64,000 bases of DNA, taken from NCBI GenBank assembly GCA_001306305.2, contig CP155577.1:1843501-1907500 (forward strand), given 5' to 3'. Below are positions 42,267 to 51,542 of this stretch, piece by piece. A program made the translations under genes and the position numbers. This DNA comes from Citromicrobium bathyomarinum. GTDB lineage: Bacteria > Pseudomonadota > Alphaproteobacteria > Sphingomonadales > Sphingomonadaceae. The number at the start of each line of letters is the position of its first letter. Position 1 is the first letter of the stretch. The notes below the pieces were generated by a model. That model made no database searches. It worked only from the letters and a program-made list of their open reading frames with translations, and was not told the DNA's origin.

Positions 42267-43415
42267 ATGCGCCTCGCAATGAAGATGCCGCCCAAGAAGC
42301 GCCCCACCGATGGCGATTTCGCCAACGGGGCCCACGATACCGATCCGCGCGAGAACCAGAGCGCGGAGGTGATCGACCTCGCCAGCCGCAGCGTCCTGCC
42401 CAGCGTTGCGAACAAGAAGAGTTCGGACACGATGGGCATGGTCGCAGGGATCGCGATCGTCGCCGCTCTCGGCCTGGTCACGCTATGGAGCATGAACAGC
42501 GCGCGGCTCGACGATGCGGACGCTACTCCTGCGGGCGATGTGGCCGCCGATGCCGGCGCAGCCCCCGCCGCGATCGCGGTGGGCCCGGCCCCGGTCACGA
42601 CCGGCGTCGCGCCACAGCAGCAGGTCGTGCGCGCGGACCCTGCGCCCGCACCGATCCTCTCGAACAATCCCAACCTTGCGCCGGGCACCGCGTCCAATCC
42701 CAACAACAGCCCCACGATCGTGTTCGACGCGTCGGGCAGGGCGGTCGCCAGCGTGCCAACCAGCGCTCTGCCCGAAGCCGCTGCCGCCCCCGGCAGCAAT
42801 GGCGCGACCGGCACTGCGGCGGGCGATTTCGCCAGTCGCGTGGGCGGCGTGGGCGGCAGCACTGCGCGCGCGCAGGCGATGGCCAATCCGGGCACCACGG
42901 TGACGCAGGGCACGCTGATCCCCGCGATCCTCGAAACCGCGATCGATACCGACGTGCCCGGCTATGTGCGCGCGGTGGTGAGCCAGGATGTGAAGAGCTT
43001 CGACGGCAAGAACGTGCTGATACCTCGCTCCAGCCGCCTCGTCGGCCAGTACCAGTCCGGCCTGCAGGCGGGGCAGAAGCGCGCCTACGTGATCTGGACT
43101 CGCCTGATCCGCCCCGATGGGGCGAGCGTGAACCTGCAATCGCCGGGGATCGGCTTCGATGGCACCACCGGCCTGCCCGGCGATGTCGACAGTCGCTTCT
43201 TCCAGCGCTTCGGGTCCGCGATGCTGCTCTCGGTGGTCGGCGGCCTGTCGGCGATCGGATCGGGCGGTGCCTCGGTCATCGTCGGTGGCGGCGGGCAGGC
43301 GGCGGCCGCCGCTGCCGTCTCGCAGGACAGCCAACTCGGCCCCGTGGTGCGGGTGCGCCAGGGCGAGCCGATCCGCGTGTTCACCGCGCGCGACCTCGAT
43401 TTCTCCGGCGTCTGA
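42267..43415 (+). CDS. virB10: VirB10-like core complex protein
   Basis: 382 residues. It has a short cytoplasmic part, one membrane helix (MVAGIAIVAALGLVTLWSM), a long periplasmic Pro/Ala/Asn-rich linker, then the TrbI/VirB10 domain starting GTLIPAILETAIDTDVPGYVRAVVSQDV. The outer-membrane antenna region follows (RFGSAMLLSVVGGLSAI). ATG 42267 is chosen; a longer frame from 42189 overlaps the end of virB9. Confidence 0.93.
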   Translation: MRLAMKMPPKKRPTDGDFANGAHDTDPRENQSAEVIDLASRSVLPSVANKKSSDTMGMVAGIAIVAALGLVTLWSMNSARLDDADATPAGDVAADAGAAPAAIAVGPAPVTTGVAPQQQVVRADPAPAPILSNNPNLAPGTASNPNNSPTIVFDASGRAVASVPTSALPEAAAAPGSNGATGTAAGDFASRVGGVGGSTARAQAMANPGTTVTQGTLIPAILETAIDTDVPGYVRAVVSQDVKSFDGKNVLIPRSSRLVGQYQSGLQAGQKRAYVIWTRLIRPDGASVNLQSPGIGFDGTTGLPGDVDSRFFQRFGSAMLLSVVGGLSAIGSGGASVIVGGGGQAAAAAAVSQDSQLGPVVRVRQGEPIRVFTARDLDFSGV

Positions 43416-43436
43416 CCGCTGGGCGAACGACCGATC

Positions 43437-44477
43437 ATGAGTGCCGATATCCAGCCTCTGACCCCTGCGAGCGGTACTGCCGACCGGCAGGGGCCGGGCA
43501 CGACGGGTGGCGGTAGCGTCTATCTCGACGCCTATCTCGCGCCGTTCCGCCAGTGGCTCGACCGGGACACGGTGACCGAGATCATCGTCAACCGCCCCGG
43601 CGAAGTGTGGATCGAGGATGCCGCCACGCCGGGCGGGATGCAGCGGATCGAGACCGACGCGATTACCGACATGTTGGTCCAGCGGCTGGCCGAACAGGTC
43701 GCGCGGGTCAGCCACCAAGGCATCAACCGCGAGCATCCGCTGCTCGGCGCGACACTGCCCGATGGCGCGCGGGTCCAGTTCTGCGGACCGCCCGCCTCTC
43801 GCAAGCACTGGGTGATGGCGATCCGGCGCCACCGGCGTCTGGACCTGCCGCTCGATGCCTACGACACCGGCCCGCTCAAGCAGCAGGAAAAGGCCGCGAT
43901 GCCCGAACCGCAGGCAGAGCCGATCGCGTTTCTGCGCGAGGCGATCCTGCAGCGTCAGACGATCCTGATCTCGGGCGGGACCAGCACCGGCAAGACCACC
44001 TTCCTCAACGCGATGCTCGGCGAAATCCCGAAGGACCAGCGCGTCGTGCTGGTCGAGGATACGCCCGAGCTGAAGCTGCCGGGCGAAAACGGCGTCGGGC
44101 TGGTCGCGGTGAAGGGCGAACTCGGCGAGGCCAAGGTGACCGCCAACGAGCTGCTTCAGGCCGCGCTGCGCCTGCGGCCCGACCGGATCGTGCTGGGCGA
44201 ACTACGCGGCGAGGAAAGCGTCAGCTTCCTGCGGGCGATCAACACCGGCCATCCAGGCAGTTTCTCGACCGTGCACGCCAATTCGCTGCACGGCGCGCTG
44301 GAACAGCTATCCCTGATGGTCATGCAGACCGGCATCGGCCTGTCGCGCAGGGACATCATCGCCTACGCCGCCAGTGTCATCGACGTCATGGTCCAGCTGG
44401 GCCGCGGCGCGGACGGCAAGCGCGGCATCGCCCAGATCGCGCGTAGCGCCGATCTGTTGAAATCGGACGCCTGGTAG
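43437..44477 (+). CDS. virB11: VirB11-like hexameric ATPase
   Basis: 346 residues. Walker A is ISGGTSTGKTTFLN, the Asp box VLVEDTPELKL, Walker B LRPDRIVLGELRGEE and the His box GSFSTVHANSLHGALEQL. These are the GspE/VirB11-type motifs. It drives pilus assembly and substrate transfer. It closes the operon 132 bases before ppk. Confidence 0.95.
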   Translation: MSADIQPLTPASGTADRQGPGTTGGGSVYLDAYLAPFRQWLDRDTVTEIIVNRPGEVWIEDAATPGGMQRIETDAITDMLVQRLAEQVARVSHQGINREHPLLGATLPDGARVQFCGPPASRKHWVMAIRRHRRLDLPLDAYDTGPLKQQEKAAMPEPQAEPIAFLREAILQRQTILISGGTSTGKTTFLNAMLGEIPKDQRVVLVEDTPELKLPGENGVGLVAVKGELGEAKVTANELLQAALRLRPDRIVLGELRGEESVSFLRAINTGHPGSFSTVHANSLHGALEQLSLMVMQTGIGLSRRDIIAYAASVIDVMVQLGRGADGKRGIAQIARSADLLKSDAW

Positions 44478-44551
44478 GCGAACGAAGCCGCCGCGCAGGC
44501 TGGTCAGTCGCGCCGCCAGCCGATAGATGCGCGCCCAAATCCCCCATGCGC

Positions 44552-44578
44552 CTCACCCCGCCGCGCGGGCGCGGTGAG
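44552..44578 (+). terminator. Possible hairpin between virB11 and ppk
   Basis: CTCACC (44552-44557) pairs with GGTGAG (44573-44578), with an inner CGCC/GGCG pair after one mismatch. The stem is GC-rich and has no T-tract, so the call is tentative. Confidence 0.35.
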
Positions 44579-44609
44579 CCGCCACAATCGAAGCGAGTGC
44601 CGAAGCCCG

Positions 44610-46760
44610 ATGGACACCCCGCTAAGCGCCAGCCCCGACCGCGATATCAGTGCGCGTTTCTTCAATCGCGAACTGAGCTGGCTGGCATTTAACGACCGGG
44701 TTCTCTCCGAAGCGCGCAACCCCGATTATCCACTGCTCGAACGGCTGCGGTTTCTTTCCATTTCCGGAAGCAATCTCGACGAATTCATGATGATCCGCGT
44801 GGCCGGGCTGGTCGGGCAGGTCCAGCGCGGGATCGACAAGCCTTCGGTCGACGGACTGACCCCGGCGCAGCAGCTTTCCGAAATTCGTACACGGCTCGCC
44901 GCGCTGAACGAACGCCAGCAGAGAACGCTGCGCGACCTTCGGGAAATGCTCGCCGAGGCGGGCATCCACATGGCCGACGACCGGCGGATCGACCGCGAGG
45001 CGCATGAATGGCTGCGACGGCATTTCCTCGACGAGATCATGCCGGTGATCACGCCACAGGCGCTCGACCCGGCGCACCCCTTTCCCTTCATCGCCAATGA
45101 GGGGCTGGGCGTGCTGTTCACCGTGCGCCGCGAGGAGATCAAGGCGAACCAGGAAGAAGAGCTGGTCGAGATGGTGCTGATCCCCTCGGCACTGCCACGC
45201 TTCCTGCGCGTGCCCGGTGAAGAGGCGATCTATATCGGGATCGAGAATCTCATCACCCGCTTTGCCGAGCACTTGTTCCCGGGCTTCGAGATGTGCGGCA
45301 GCGGCGTCTTCCGCGTGCTGCGCGACAGCGATATCGAGATCGAGGAAGAAGCCGAAGATCTGGTCCGCACCTTCCGCAGCGCGATCCAGCGGCGGCGGCG
45401 CGGGCAGGTGATCCAGCTGGAACTGGAGACCGAGTTCGATCCCACAGCCGAGGCACTGCTGCGCGACCGGCTGGCAACGCCGGGCGCGACTTTCGTGAAG
45501 ATCGACGGCATGCTGGGCATTTCCGGCCTGTCGGACATCGTGAAAGAAGACCGGCCGGATCTGAAGTTCGATGCCTATTCCCCCCGCTACCCGGAGCGGA
45601 TTCGCGAGCATGACGGCGATTGCTTCGCCGCGATCCGCGAAAAGGACATCATCATCCACCACCCCTACGAAAGCTTCGATGTGGTGGTCGATTTCGTGCG
45701 GCAGGCGGCGAACGACCGCAATGTGGTCGCGATCAAGCAGTCGCTCTACCGCGCGGGCAACCAGTCCGAGGTAATCGAGGCGTTGGTGGAGGCGGCGGAG
45801 AACGGCAAGTCGGTGACCGCCGTGGTCGAGCTGAAGGCGCGTTTCGACGAGGAACAGAACCTCTACTGGGCGAACAAGCTCGAACGCGCGGGCGTGCAGG
45901 TTATCTACGGCTTCGTCGACTGGAAGACCCACGCAAAGGTCGCGATGGTGGTTCGCCGCGAGGAAGAGGGCTTTCGCACCTACTGCCATTTCGGGACCGG
46001 CAATTATCACCCGGTCACGGCCAAGTTCTACACCGATCTCAGCTATTTCACCGCCGATCCGCGACTGGGGCGCGACGCGGCCAAGCTGTTCAATTTCGTG
46101 ACCGGTTATGTCGAACCGCGCGGAACCGAACTGCTCGCGATCAGCCCGATCGACCTGCGCGAAACGCTCTACGAGCGGATCGATGCCGAAGTGGAGGCCG
46201 CGCGGCAGGGCCGGCCGAGCGGGATCTGGCTCAAGATGAACCAGCTGACCGATCATGACATGATCGAGCGGCTTTATGCCGCGAGCGAGGCGGGCGTGGA
46301 GATCCAGCTGGTGGTGCGCGGGATCTGCAATCTTCGCCCGGGCGTGCCCGGCCTGTCGGAGAATATCCGCGTAAAATCGATTATCGGGCGTTTTCTTGAA
46401 CACAGCCGGATATATGCGTTCGCGAATGGCGCAGCGATTCCGGGTGCGGAGACCAAGGTGTATATTTCGAGTGCGGACATGATGGAACGCAACCTCGACC
46501 GGCGGGTGGAACAGCTGGTCCCGATCGAGAACAGCACGGTGCACGATCAGGTGCTGCAACAGGTGTTGCTTGCCAATCTGCTGGACAACGAGCGCAGCTG
46601 GTTCCTCCAGCCCGACGGGACGTACGAGCGCGCCGATCCGGGCGAGAAGCCGTTCAATTGTCACCGCTATTTCATGACCAATCCCTCACTTTCCGGGCGC
46701 GGTGGCGCGCTGGAGGCGGGCGGTGTGCCGACGCTGGCACTGCGACGAGGAGCTGTCTGA
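44610..46760 (+). CDS. ppk: Polyphosphate kinase 1
   Basis: 716 residues. The N-terminal domain starts FFNRELSWLAFNDRVLSEA, LRFLSISGSNLDEFMMIRVAGL follows, and the phospholipase-D-like catalytic domain has KTHAKVAMVVRREEEGFRTYCHFGTGNYHPVTAKFYTDLSYFTADP, with the autophosphorylated His. ISSADMMERNLDRRVEQLVPI closes the fold. It makes polyphosphate from ATP at the membrane. ATG 44610 is chosen since the upstream GTG frame adds only a basic leader. The stop overlaps the ppx start (TGATG). Confidence 0.96.
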   Translation: MDTPLSASPDRDISARFFNRELSWLAFNDRVLSEARNPDYPLLERLRFLSISGSNLDEFMMIRVAGLVGQVQRGIDKPSVDGLTPAQQLSEIRTRLAALNERQQRTLRDLREMLAEAGIHMADDRRIDREAHEWLRRHFLDEIMPVITPQALDPAHPFPFIANEGLGVLFTVRREEIKANQEEELVEMVLIPSALPRFLRVPGEEAIYIGIENLITRFAEHLFPGFEMCGSGVFRVLRDSDIEIEEEAEDLVRTFRSAIQRRRRGQVIQLELETEFDPTAEALLRDRLATPGATFVKIDGMLGISGLSDIVKEDRPDLKFDAYSPRYPERIREHDGDCFAAIREKDIIIHHPYESFDVVVDFVRQAANDRNVVAIKQSLYRAGNQSEVIEALVEAAENGKSVTAVVELKARFDEEQNLYWANKLERAGVQVIYGFVDWKTHAKVAMVVRREEEGFRTYCHFGTGNYHPVTAKFYTDLSYFTADPRLGRDAAKLFNFVTGYVEPRGTELLAISPIDLRETLYERIDAEVEAARQGRPSGIWLKMNQLTDHDMIERLYAASEAGVEIQLVVRGICNLRPGVPGLSENIRVKSIIGRFLEHSRIYAFANGAAIPGAETKVYISSADMMERNLDRRVEQLVPIENSTVHDQVLQQVLLANLLDNERSWFLQPDGTYERADPGEKPFNCHRYFMTNPSLSGRGGALEAGGVPTLALRRGAV

Positions 46761-48316
46761 TGGCACGCAAGGACAAGCGCGGCCGGTCGACCATTTCCGG
46801 TTCCGAACCGCTCGGCGCGATTATCGATATCGGGTCCAACACGGTCCGTCTGGTGATCTATGGCGGCCCGCCGCGCGCGCCGAGCATCCTGTTCAACGAG
46901 AAGGTTACCGCCCGGCTGGGCCGCGATCTGGACGCGAACGGGATGCTCGCCGATGAATCGATCGAGCTGGCTCTCGCGGGGCTGGAGCGTTTTGCGCTCC
47001 TGCTGGCCGACCTGGAGGTCAAGCGGGTCGATACCGTGGCGACTGCCGCGGTGCGCGACGCGAAGAACGGCAAGGAATTCCTCGCGCAGGTCAAGTCGCT
47101 CGGCCTCGAACCGCGGCTGCTGAGCGGCCTGGACGAGGCGACCTACAGCGCGCAGGGCGTGCTCGGTGCATTTCCGATCGCGCGCGGAATCGTAGCTGAT
47201 ATCGGCGGTGGCAGCCTCGAACTGGTGCCGGTGGAAGACGGCACGGTGGGCGAGGGATGCAGCCTGCCTGCGGGCACCCTCCGGCTGCCCAATCTGGGCG
47301 GCGGCGACCGCAGCAAGCTGCGCGACAAGCTGCGCAAGATGATCGGCAAGAAGGCCCCCGAGATGGTCGGCGAGGGCGATCTGTATCTGGTCGGCGGCAC
47401 CTGGCGCGCGCTCGCCGCGTTTGCCCGCGACGGGTCCGACTTCCCGCTGACCGATCCGCATGGTTTCATGATGAGCCGGGAGGACGCCGGCGATCTGGTA
47501 AAAACGCTCGCCAAGACGGATATCGAGACGATCAGGGCGAACCCGCGGATTGCCTCTTCGCGCGTGGAGAGCCTGCCCGACGCCGGGCAGCTGCTGCACG
47601 TGCTGCTGAAGCATTACGAACCCCAGCGGGTGGTGATTTCCGCCTGGGGGCTGCGCGAAGGGCTGATGATGGGGCGGATCGACCCCTACCAGCTGTCGCA
47701 AGACCCGCTGCTGGCGGGCGTGGTCGATTTCGCCGAAAGCCGGGGGGCCTCGGCTCTGCAGGCAACCCGTGTGGCCGGGTGGACCGTGGACACCGTCAGT
47801 TCGCTGCGCACGGGTGCGGAGCGGCTGCGGCTGGCGGCGATCATGCTTGGCATGGCGGCGATGCAGACCGAGCCGAACCTGCGGGTCACGCAAGGGGTCG
47901 ACTGGGCGCTGCATAAGCGCTGGCTGTCGATCTCGCCCGAAGGGCGCGCGATGCTGGCCGCCGCGATCTGCGTCAATTCCAATCAGCTGGAGCTTCCCGA
48001 GATGCTTCCAAGGCTGGCCTCGAAAGATGCGCTGGACGAGGCGATTACCTGGGGGCTGGGGCTGCGGCTTGCCCGGCGGCTGGGGGCAGGCTCGGCACGC
48101 TCGCTCGACGCCACGCGGCTGACGCGTGAGGACGACGCGCTGGTGTTGACCCTCGCGAAGAGCCACGCCGCGCTCTACGGTCCGCCAACCGAGCGCGACC
48201 TTGCGCAACTGGCCGCCCATCTCGGGCTCGAGCCGAAGATGCGGGTGAAGGGTGAGAAGAAGCTGCCCGAAAAGGGCGAAGCGGCTGTGCTGCTGGAACA
48301 GCAGATCAAGCGCTAG
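46760..48316 (+). CDS. ppx: Exopolyphosphatase (Ppx/GppA family)
   Basis: 518 residues. The ASKHA phosphatase fold opens with GAIIDIGSNTVRLVIYGG, VATAAVRDAKNGKEFL follows, and GIVADIGGGSLELVPV is the second nucleotide loop. The C-terminal helical domain has the HD-type features of longer Ppx. It removes terminal phosphate from polyphosphate. It is cotranscribed and coupled with ppk (one-base overlap; GAGGAG at seven bases). Its stop overlaps the convergent yhhQ stop by four bases. Confidence 0.93.
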   Translation: MARKDKRGRSTISGSEPLGAIIDIGSNTVRLVIYGGPPRAPSILFNEKVTARLGRDLDANGMLADESIELALAGLERFALLLADLEVKRVDTVATAAVRDAKNGKEFLAQVKSLGLEPRLLSGLDEATYSAQGVLGAFPIARGIVADIGGGSLELVPVEDGTVGEGCSLPAGTLRLPNLGGGDRSKLRDKLRKMIGKKAPEMVGEGDLYLVGGTWRALAAFARDGSDFPLTDPHGFMMSREDAGDLVKTLAKTDIETIRANPRIASSRVESLPDAGQLLHVLLKHYEPQRVVISAWGLREGLMMGRIDPYQLSQDPLLAGVVDFAESRGASALQATRVAGWTVDTVSSLRTGAERLRLAAIMLGMAAMQTEPNLRVTQGVDWALHKRWLSISPEGRAMLAAAICVNSNQLELPEMLPRLASKDALDEAITWGLGLRLARRLGAGSARSLDATRLTREDDALVLTLAKSHAALYGPPTERDLAQLAAHLGLEPKMRVKGEKKLPEKGEAAVLLEQQIKR

Positions 48317-49050
48317 CGGTCACCGGTCGCGAAGGGCGAGAAATCGGTGTCGGTATCGAAGATTTCGACACCCTCCTCGCGCTTCAGCCAATTGACCGCG
48401 AGATAGGTGAACGGGGTCAGGATCGCTTCCCAGGCGGTCTTGATCAGCCATTGCGAGATGACGACCTGCCACAGCAGCTCGGGCGGCCATCCCGCGAGGC
48501 CATAGAACGCGAGCGGATAGAAGATCAGGCTGTCGAGCCCCTGGCCCACCACCGTAGATCCGATGGTGCGGGTCCACAGCGCCTTGCCCTTCGTCCAGAC
48601 CTTCATCTTGGCAAGAACATACGAATTGGCGAATTCGCCCGCCCAGAAGGCGATCATGGAGGCCGCGACGATGCGCCAGGTGTTGCCGAAGACCTTTTCG
48701 TAAGCCTCCTGCCCGTCCCATCCATCGGCGGCGGGCAGCGAGACCACCGCCCACGCCATGAAGGCCATGAACAGCAGCGCGGCAAACCCGGTCCAGATCA
48801 CGCGGCGCGCGCGGGCGTAGCCATAGACCTCGGTCAGCACGTCGCCGATGATGTAGCTGACGGGGAAGAACAGCACTCCGGCGCCGAAGCTCCATTCCAT
48901 GCCGCCGGGCAGGGTGACGTAGCTGGGCTTGGACGCGCCGATCAGGTTGGACAACAGCAGGATGGTGACGAAAGCCGCCATGATCCGATCGTAATGCTTG
49001 AAGCGCGGGGGCGCGCCCTGGTCCGCTGTTTTCACCGGTTCGTCCGACAT
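48313..49050 (-). CDS. yhhQ: Queuosine precursor transporter (YhhQ/VUT family)
   Basis: 245 residues with about six membrane helices. Conserved family stretches are LLLSNLIGASKPSYV, FPVSYIIGDVLTEVYGYARARRVIW, AGEFANSYVLAKMKVWTKGKALWTRTIGSTVVGQGLDSLIFY and TPFTYLAVNWLKREEGVE. It imports queuine/preQ1-type precursors for tRNA modification. ATG 49050 (MSDEPV) is preferred; the longer frame from 49119 adds unlike residues and approaches tRNA-Arg. Confidence 0.92.
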   Translation of the reverse strand: MSDEPVKTADQGAPPRFKHYDRIMAAFVTILLLSNLIGASKPSYVTLPGGMEWSFGAGVLFFPVSYIIGDVLTEVYGYARARRVIWTGFAALLFMAFMAWAVVSLPAADGWDGQEAYEKVFGNTWRIVAASMIAFWAGEFANSYVLAKMKVWTKGKALWTRTIGSTVVGQGLDSLIFYPLAFYGLAGWPPELLWQVVISQWLIKTAWEAILTPFTYLAVNWLKREEGVEIFDTDTDFSPFATGDR

Positions 49051-49126
49051 CGTTACACCCCCCGAAGCCAATCCTTGCATAAGCCGGTTTTGCACCGCCG
49101 CAAAGATGGCTATGCGCATCGCACAA

Positions 49127-49203
49127 GCGCCCTTAGCTCAGTTGGATAGAGCACGGGACTTCTAATCCTGAGGCCGCAGGTTCGAATCCTGCAGGGCGCG
49201 CCA
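49127..49203 (+). tRNA. tRNA-Arg (anticodon TCT)
   Basis: The acceptor GCGCCCT pairs with AGGGCGC, the D arm is AGCTCAGTTGGATAGAGC, the anticodon loop ACTTCTAAT holds TCT (reads AGA), the T arm is GGTTCGAATCC, and CCA is encoded. Anticodon and cloverleaf are clear. No attachment-site duplication was noticed downstream within the window. Confidence 0.95.
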
Positions 49204-49228
49204 CAGCAATCCCGGGGGGAATCGAACG

Positions 49229-49963
49229 ATGAGTCACAAGTGGACCAGGGGCCTGTCATGGCTCGCGCTGGTGCTGGCGCTGGGCGGTACGATTGCCGCG
49301 TTCACCGGGATGACGCTGGCGCGGTTCGATACCATCGGCAAGCTGGAAGGCTTTGAGTACCTGACCCTGTCCGCCCCCGTCATGGTCGGCGCGCTGGTTA
49401 TCGCGATCATCGCACTGCTGCTCAACTGGCGTACTGGGTGGCCTGCGCGCCGGGCGGCGCTCATCGGTTTCCTGTTCGCGGCCGGATTCGTCGGCTCGCT
49501 GGCGGTTCGCGTGGCCATGGGGGCCGACGCACCGATGATCCACGACGTCACCACCGACCTTGCCGATGTCCCGCAGTTCGAGACGATTACCCTGCCGGAC
49601 GACAATATGCGCGGGCTAAGCGAACCTTCGGAATGGGTGAGCCTGCACGAGATCGGCTACCCCGACCTGCGCAGCGTGGTGCTCGATAGGCCGGTTGCGC
49701 AGACCATCAGCGATGCGGAGATGCTGGCGAAGGAACGCGGCTGGACGATCCGTGCGGTCGATCCCGAAGCGGGGCGGCTGGAAGCGACTGCCTATGCCTC
49801 ATACATCCGGTTCGAGGATGAGGTGGTGCTCCGCGTGCGCCCCGACGGTGCCGGGCGCAGCCTGGTCGACATGCGCTCGGTCAGCCGGGTTGGGGTCGGC
49901 GATCTGGGCGTCAACGCGCAGCGGATCCGCGACTTTCTCGAAGATCTCGCCGCGGTGAGGTGA
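49229..49963 (+). CDS. DUF1499 membrane protein
   Basis: 244 residues with three hydrophobic N-terminal segments (WLALVLALGGTIAAFTGM, APVMVGALVIAIIALLLNW, ALIGFLFAAGFVGSLAVRV) and a soluble DUF1499 domain with IRAVDPEAGRLEATAYASYIRFEDEVVLRVRPDG and SVSRVGVGDLGVNAQRIRDF. The function is unknown. It is likely an inner-membrane protein with a periplasmic or cytoplasmic soluble part. It begins 26 bases after tRNA-Arg. Confidence 0.88.
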   Translation: MSHKWTRGLSWLALVLALGGTIAAFTGMTLARFDTIGKLEGFEYLTLSAPVMVGALVIAIIALLLNWRTGWPARRAALIGFLFAAGFVGSLAVRVAMGADAPMIHDVTTDLADVPQFETITLPDDNMRGLSEPSEWVSLHEIGYPDLRSVVLDRPVAQTISDAEMLAKERGWTIRAVDPEAGRLEATAYASYIRFEDEVVLRVRPDGAGRSLVDMRSVSRVGVGDLGVNAQRIRDFLEDLAAVR

Positions 49964-49967
49964 GGGG

Positions 49968-50891
49968 CTAGCCCGCCGCGCTTTCGCCCGGTTCGCGGCC
50001 CAGCGGGACGCGCTCCTTGAAGGTGTGGGTGATGTAGGGGAAGGGGATCTCGATCCCTGCCTCGTCCAGCCCGCGCTTGATTGCGCGCACGACCTTGTCC
50101 TTCGATTCCCACCCGTCGCGCGGGGTCGAGCCTGCGTGCCAGCGCACCAGAAAATCGACCGAGCTGGAGTTGAAGGTGGTCGCGAAAATGTCGACGCCCT
50201 TGTCTTTCTCGATCCCCTCGACCGCTTCCACCGCCTTGCGGATCACCTCGGCCGCGTGGTCCAGATCGGTGTCGTAGGAGACCCCGGCAACCACTTCGTG
50301 GCGGCGCACCTGCTCGTCGGTCAGGATTTCGACCGGGTTCTTGAAGATCATCGAGTTGGGCACGATCGTCAGCTCGCCCGACAGCTTGCGCACATGGGTT
50401 TCGCGCAGCGTGATGTGCTCGACCTTGCCCTTGATCCCCTCGCATTCGATCACATCGCCGATGCGCATCTTCTCGCGCAGCATGATGAGCACGCCGGCGA
50501 GGAAGTTCTCGAAGATGTCCTGAAAGGCAAAGCCGATCGCGACCGCGCCGATCCCGAGACCGGCGATCAGGCTGGCGGGCGTCATCCCGGGCATGACCAC
50601 GATCAGTGCGATCATCAGGCCGATGATCCAGATGCCCAGCTTCACGACGGTATCGATCAGGTTCTGCAAGGAGGGGCGCATATCGGTCTTGCCGATGGCG
50701 CGGCTCACTCCTCGCACCGCGATGCGCGCGACGATCCAGGTAATCAGGATGATCACGAGGGCGATCGCCATATTGGGAAGGGCGCGGACGAAGCCTTCGC
50801 CCATATCGACCAGCTGGTCCTGCAAGGTGGCCAGCGTATTGACAGTCTGGTCGTAGGTTTCGCCCGAAGGCGTCTTCGTCGGTATGCTCAT
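49968..50891 (-). CDS. Small-conductance mechanosensitive channel (MscS family)
   Basis: 307 residues with three N-terminal membrane helices, the third carrying the pore pattern SLIAGLGIGAVAIGFAFQDIFENFLAGVLIML. A beta domain (IKGKVEHITLRETHVRKLSGELTIVPNSMIF) and an alpha/beta vestibule end the protein. It opens under hypo-osmotic shock to release solutes. It is convergent with DUF1499, four bases apart. Confidence 0.93.
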   Translation of the reverse strand: MSIPTKTPSGETYDQTVNTLATLQDQLVDMGEGFVRALPNMAIALVIILITWIVARIAVRGVSRAIGKTDMRPSLQNLIDTVVKLGIWIIGLMIALIVVMPGMTPASLIAGLGIGAVAIGFAFQDIFENFLAGVLIMLREKMRIGDVIECEGIKGKVEHITLRETHVRKLSGELTIVPNSMIFKNPVEILTDEQVRRHEVVAGVSYDTDLDHAAEVIRKAVEAVEGIEKDKGVDIFATTFNSSSVDFLVRWHAGSTPRDGWESKDKVVRAIKRGLDEAGIEIPFPYITHTFKERVPLGREPGESAAG

Positions 50892-50945
50892 GGAATTCCC
50901 CGTTTTGCGGCTCCAACGGCGGCAAAACGGGGACGGTTCCGAAAA

Positions 50946-51542
50946 TCAGGGCAAGTCGGGTTCTTCGGCAGGCTTGACCTTGGCATGTTCTTCGCGAGCG
51001 ATCTCGTGCAGCCATGCCGCGTGCTGCGGAGCTTTCTTGGTCTCGCTCCATTCGTCCAGCATCGGCATCGCGACCCGCTTGAGCTCGGCATATTGTTCGT
51101 CTGTGCCGATGTCGGCAGCCAGCTCGACCCGGTGGCCGTTGGGATCGAAGAAGTAGATCGACTTGAAGATGCCGTGGTGGGTGGGGCCAAGCACATCGAT
51201 ACCGAGGCCTTCGATGTGGCTCTTCGCCGCGATCAGCGCGTCTTCATCCGCGACCTTGAAGGCAAGGTGCTGGACCCAGATCGGGGTATTCTCGTCACGG
51301 CCCATATCCTTCTGGTTGGGCAGTTCGAAGAAGGCGAGGATGTTGCCGTTCCCCGCGTCGAGGAAGACGTGCATGTACGGATCGTACTCGCCGGTAGAGG
51401 GCACGTGGTCCTCCGAAAAGGCGCTGGTATATTCCATACCCAGCACCTTCTCGTACCACTCGACGGTCTCTTTCGCGTCCTTGCAACGATAGGCGGCGTG
51501 GTGGACGCCGCCCAGTTTCACGGGGTGGCTCGCTTCGTTCAT
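50946..51542 (-). CDS. VOC-family dioxygenase-like protein
   Basis: 198 residues, with a vicinal oxygen chelate fold: [42 protein letters not shown] and [17 protein letters not shown], with metal-binding His, His and Glu. It is translationally coupled to hpd (its ATG overlaps the hpd stop as ATGA), so it probably works in tyrosine or homogentisate metabolism. The exact reaction is unknown. Confidence 0.87.
   Translation of the reverse strand: MNEASHPVKLGGVHHAAYRCKDAKETVEWYEKVLGMEYTSAFSEDHVPSTGEYDPYMHVFLDAGNGNILAFFELPNQKDMGRDENTPIWVQHLAFKVADEDALIAAKSHIEGLGIDVLGPTHHGIFKSIYFFDPNGHRVELAADIGTDEQYAELKRVAMPMLDEWSETKKAPQHAAWLHEIAREEHAKVKPAEEPDLP

Noticed and set aside
36541-44477. Integrative conjugative element
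   Set aside because: The virB operon has no relaxase, coupling protein, integrase or attachment repeats, and its base composition matches the chromosome.
44552-44578. Strong intrinsic terminator after virB11
   Set aside because: The stem has a mismatch and there is no T-tract; kept only as a tentative hairpin.
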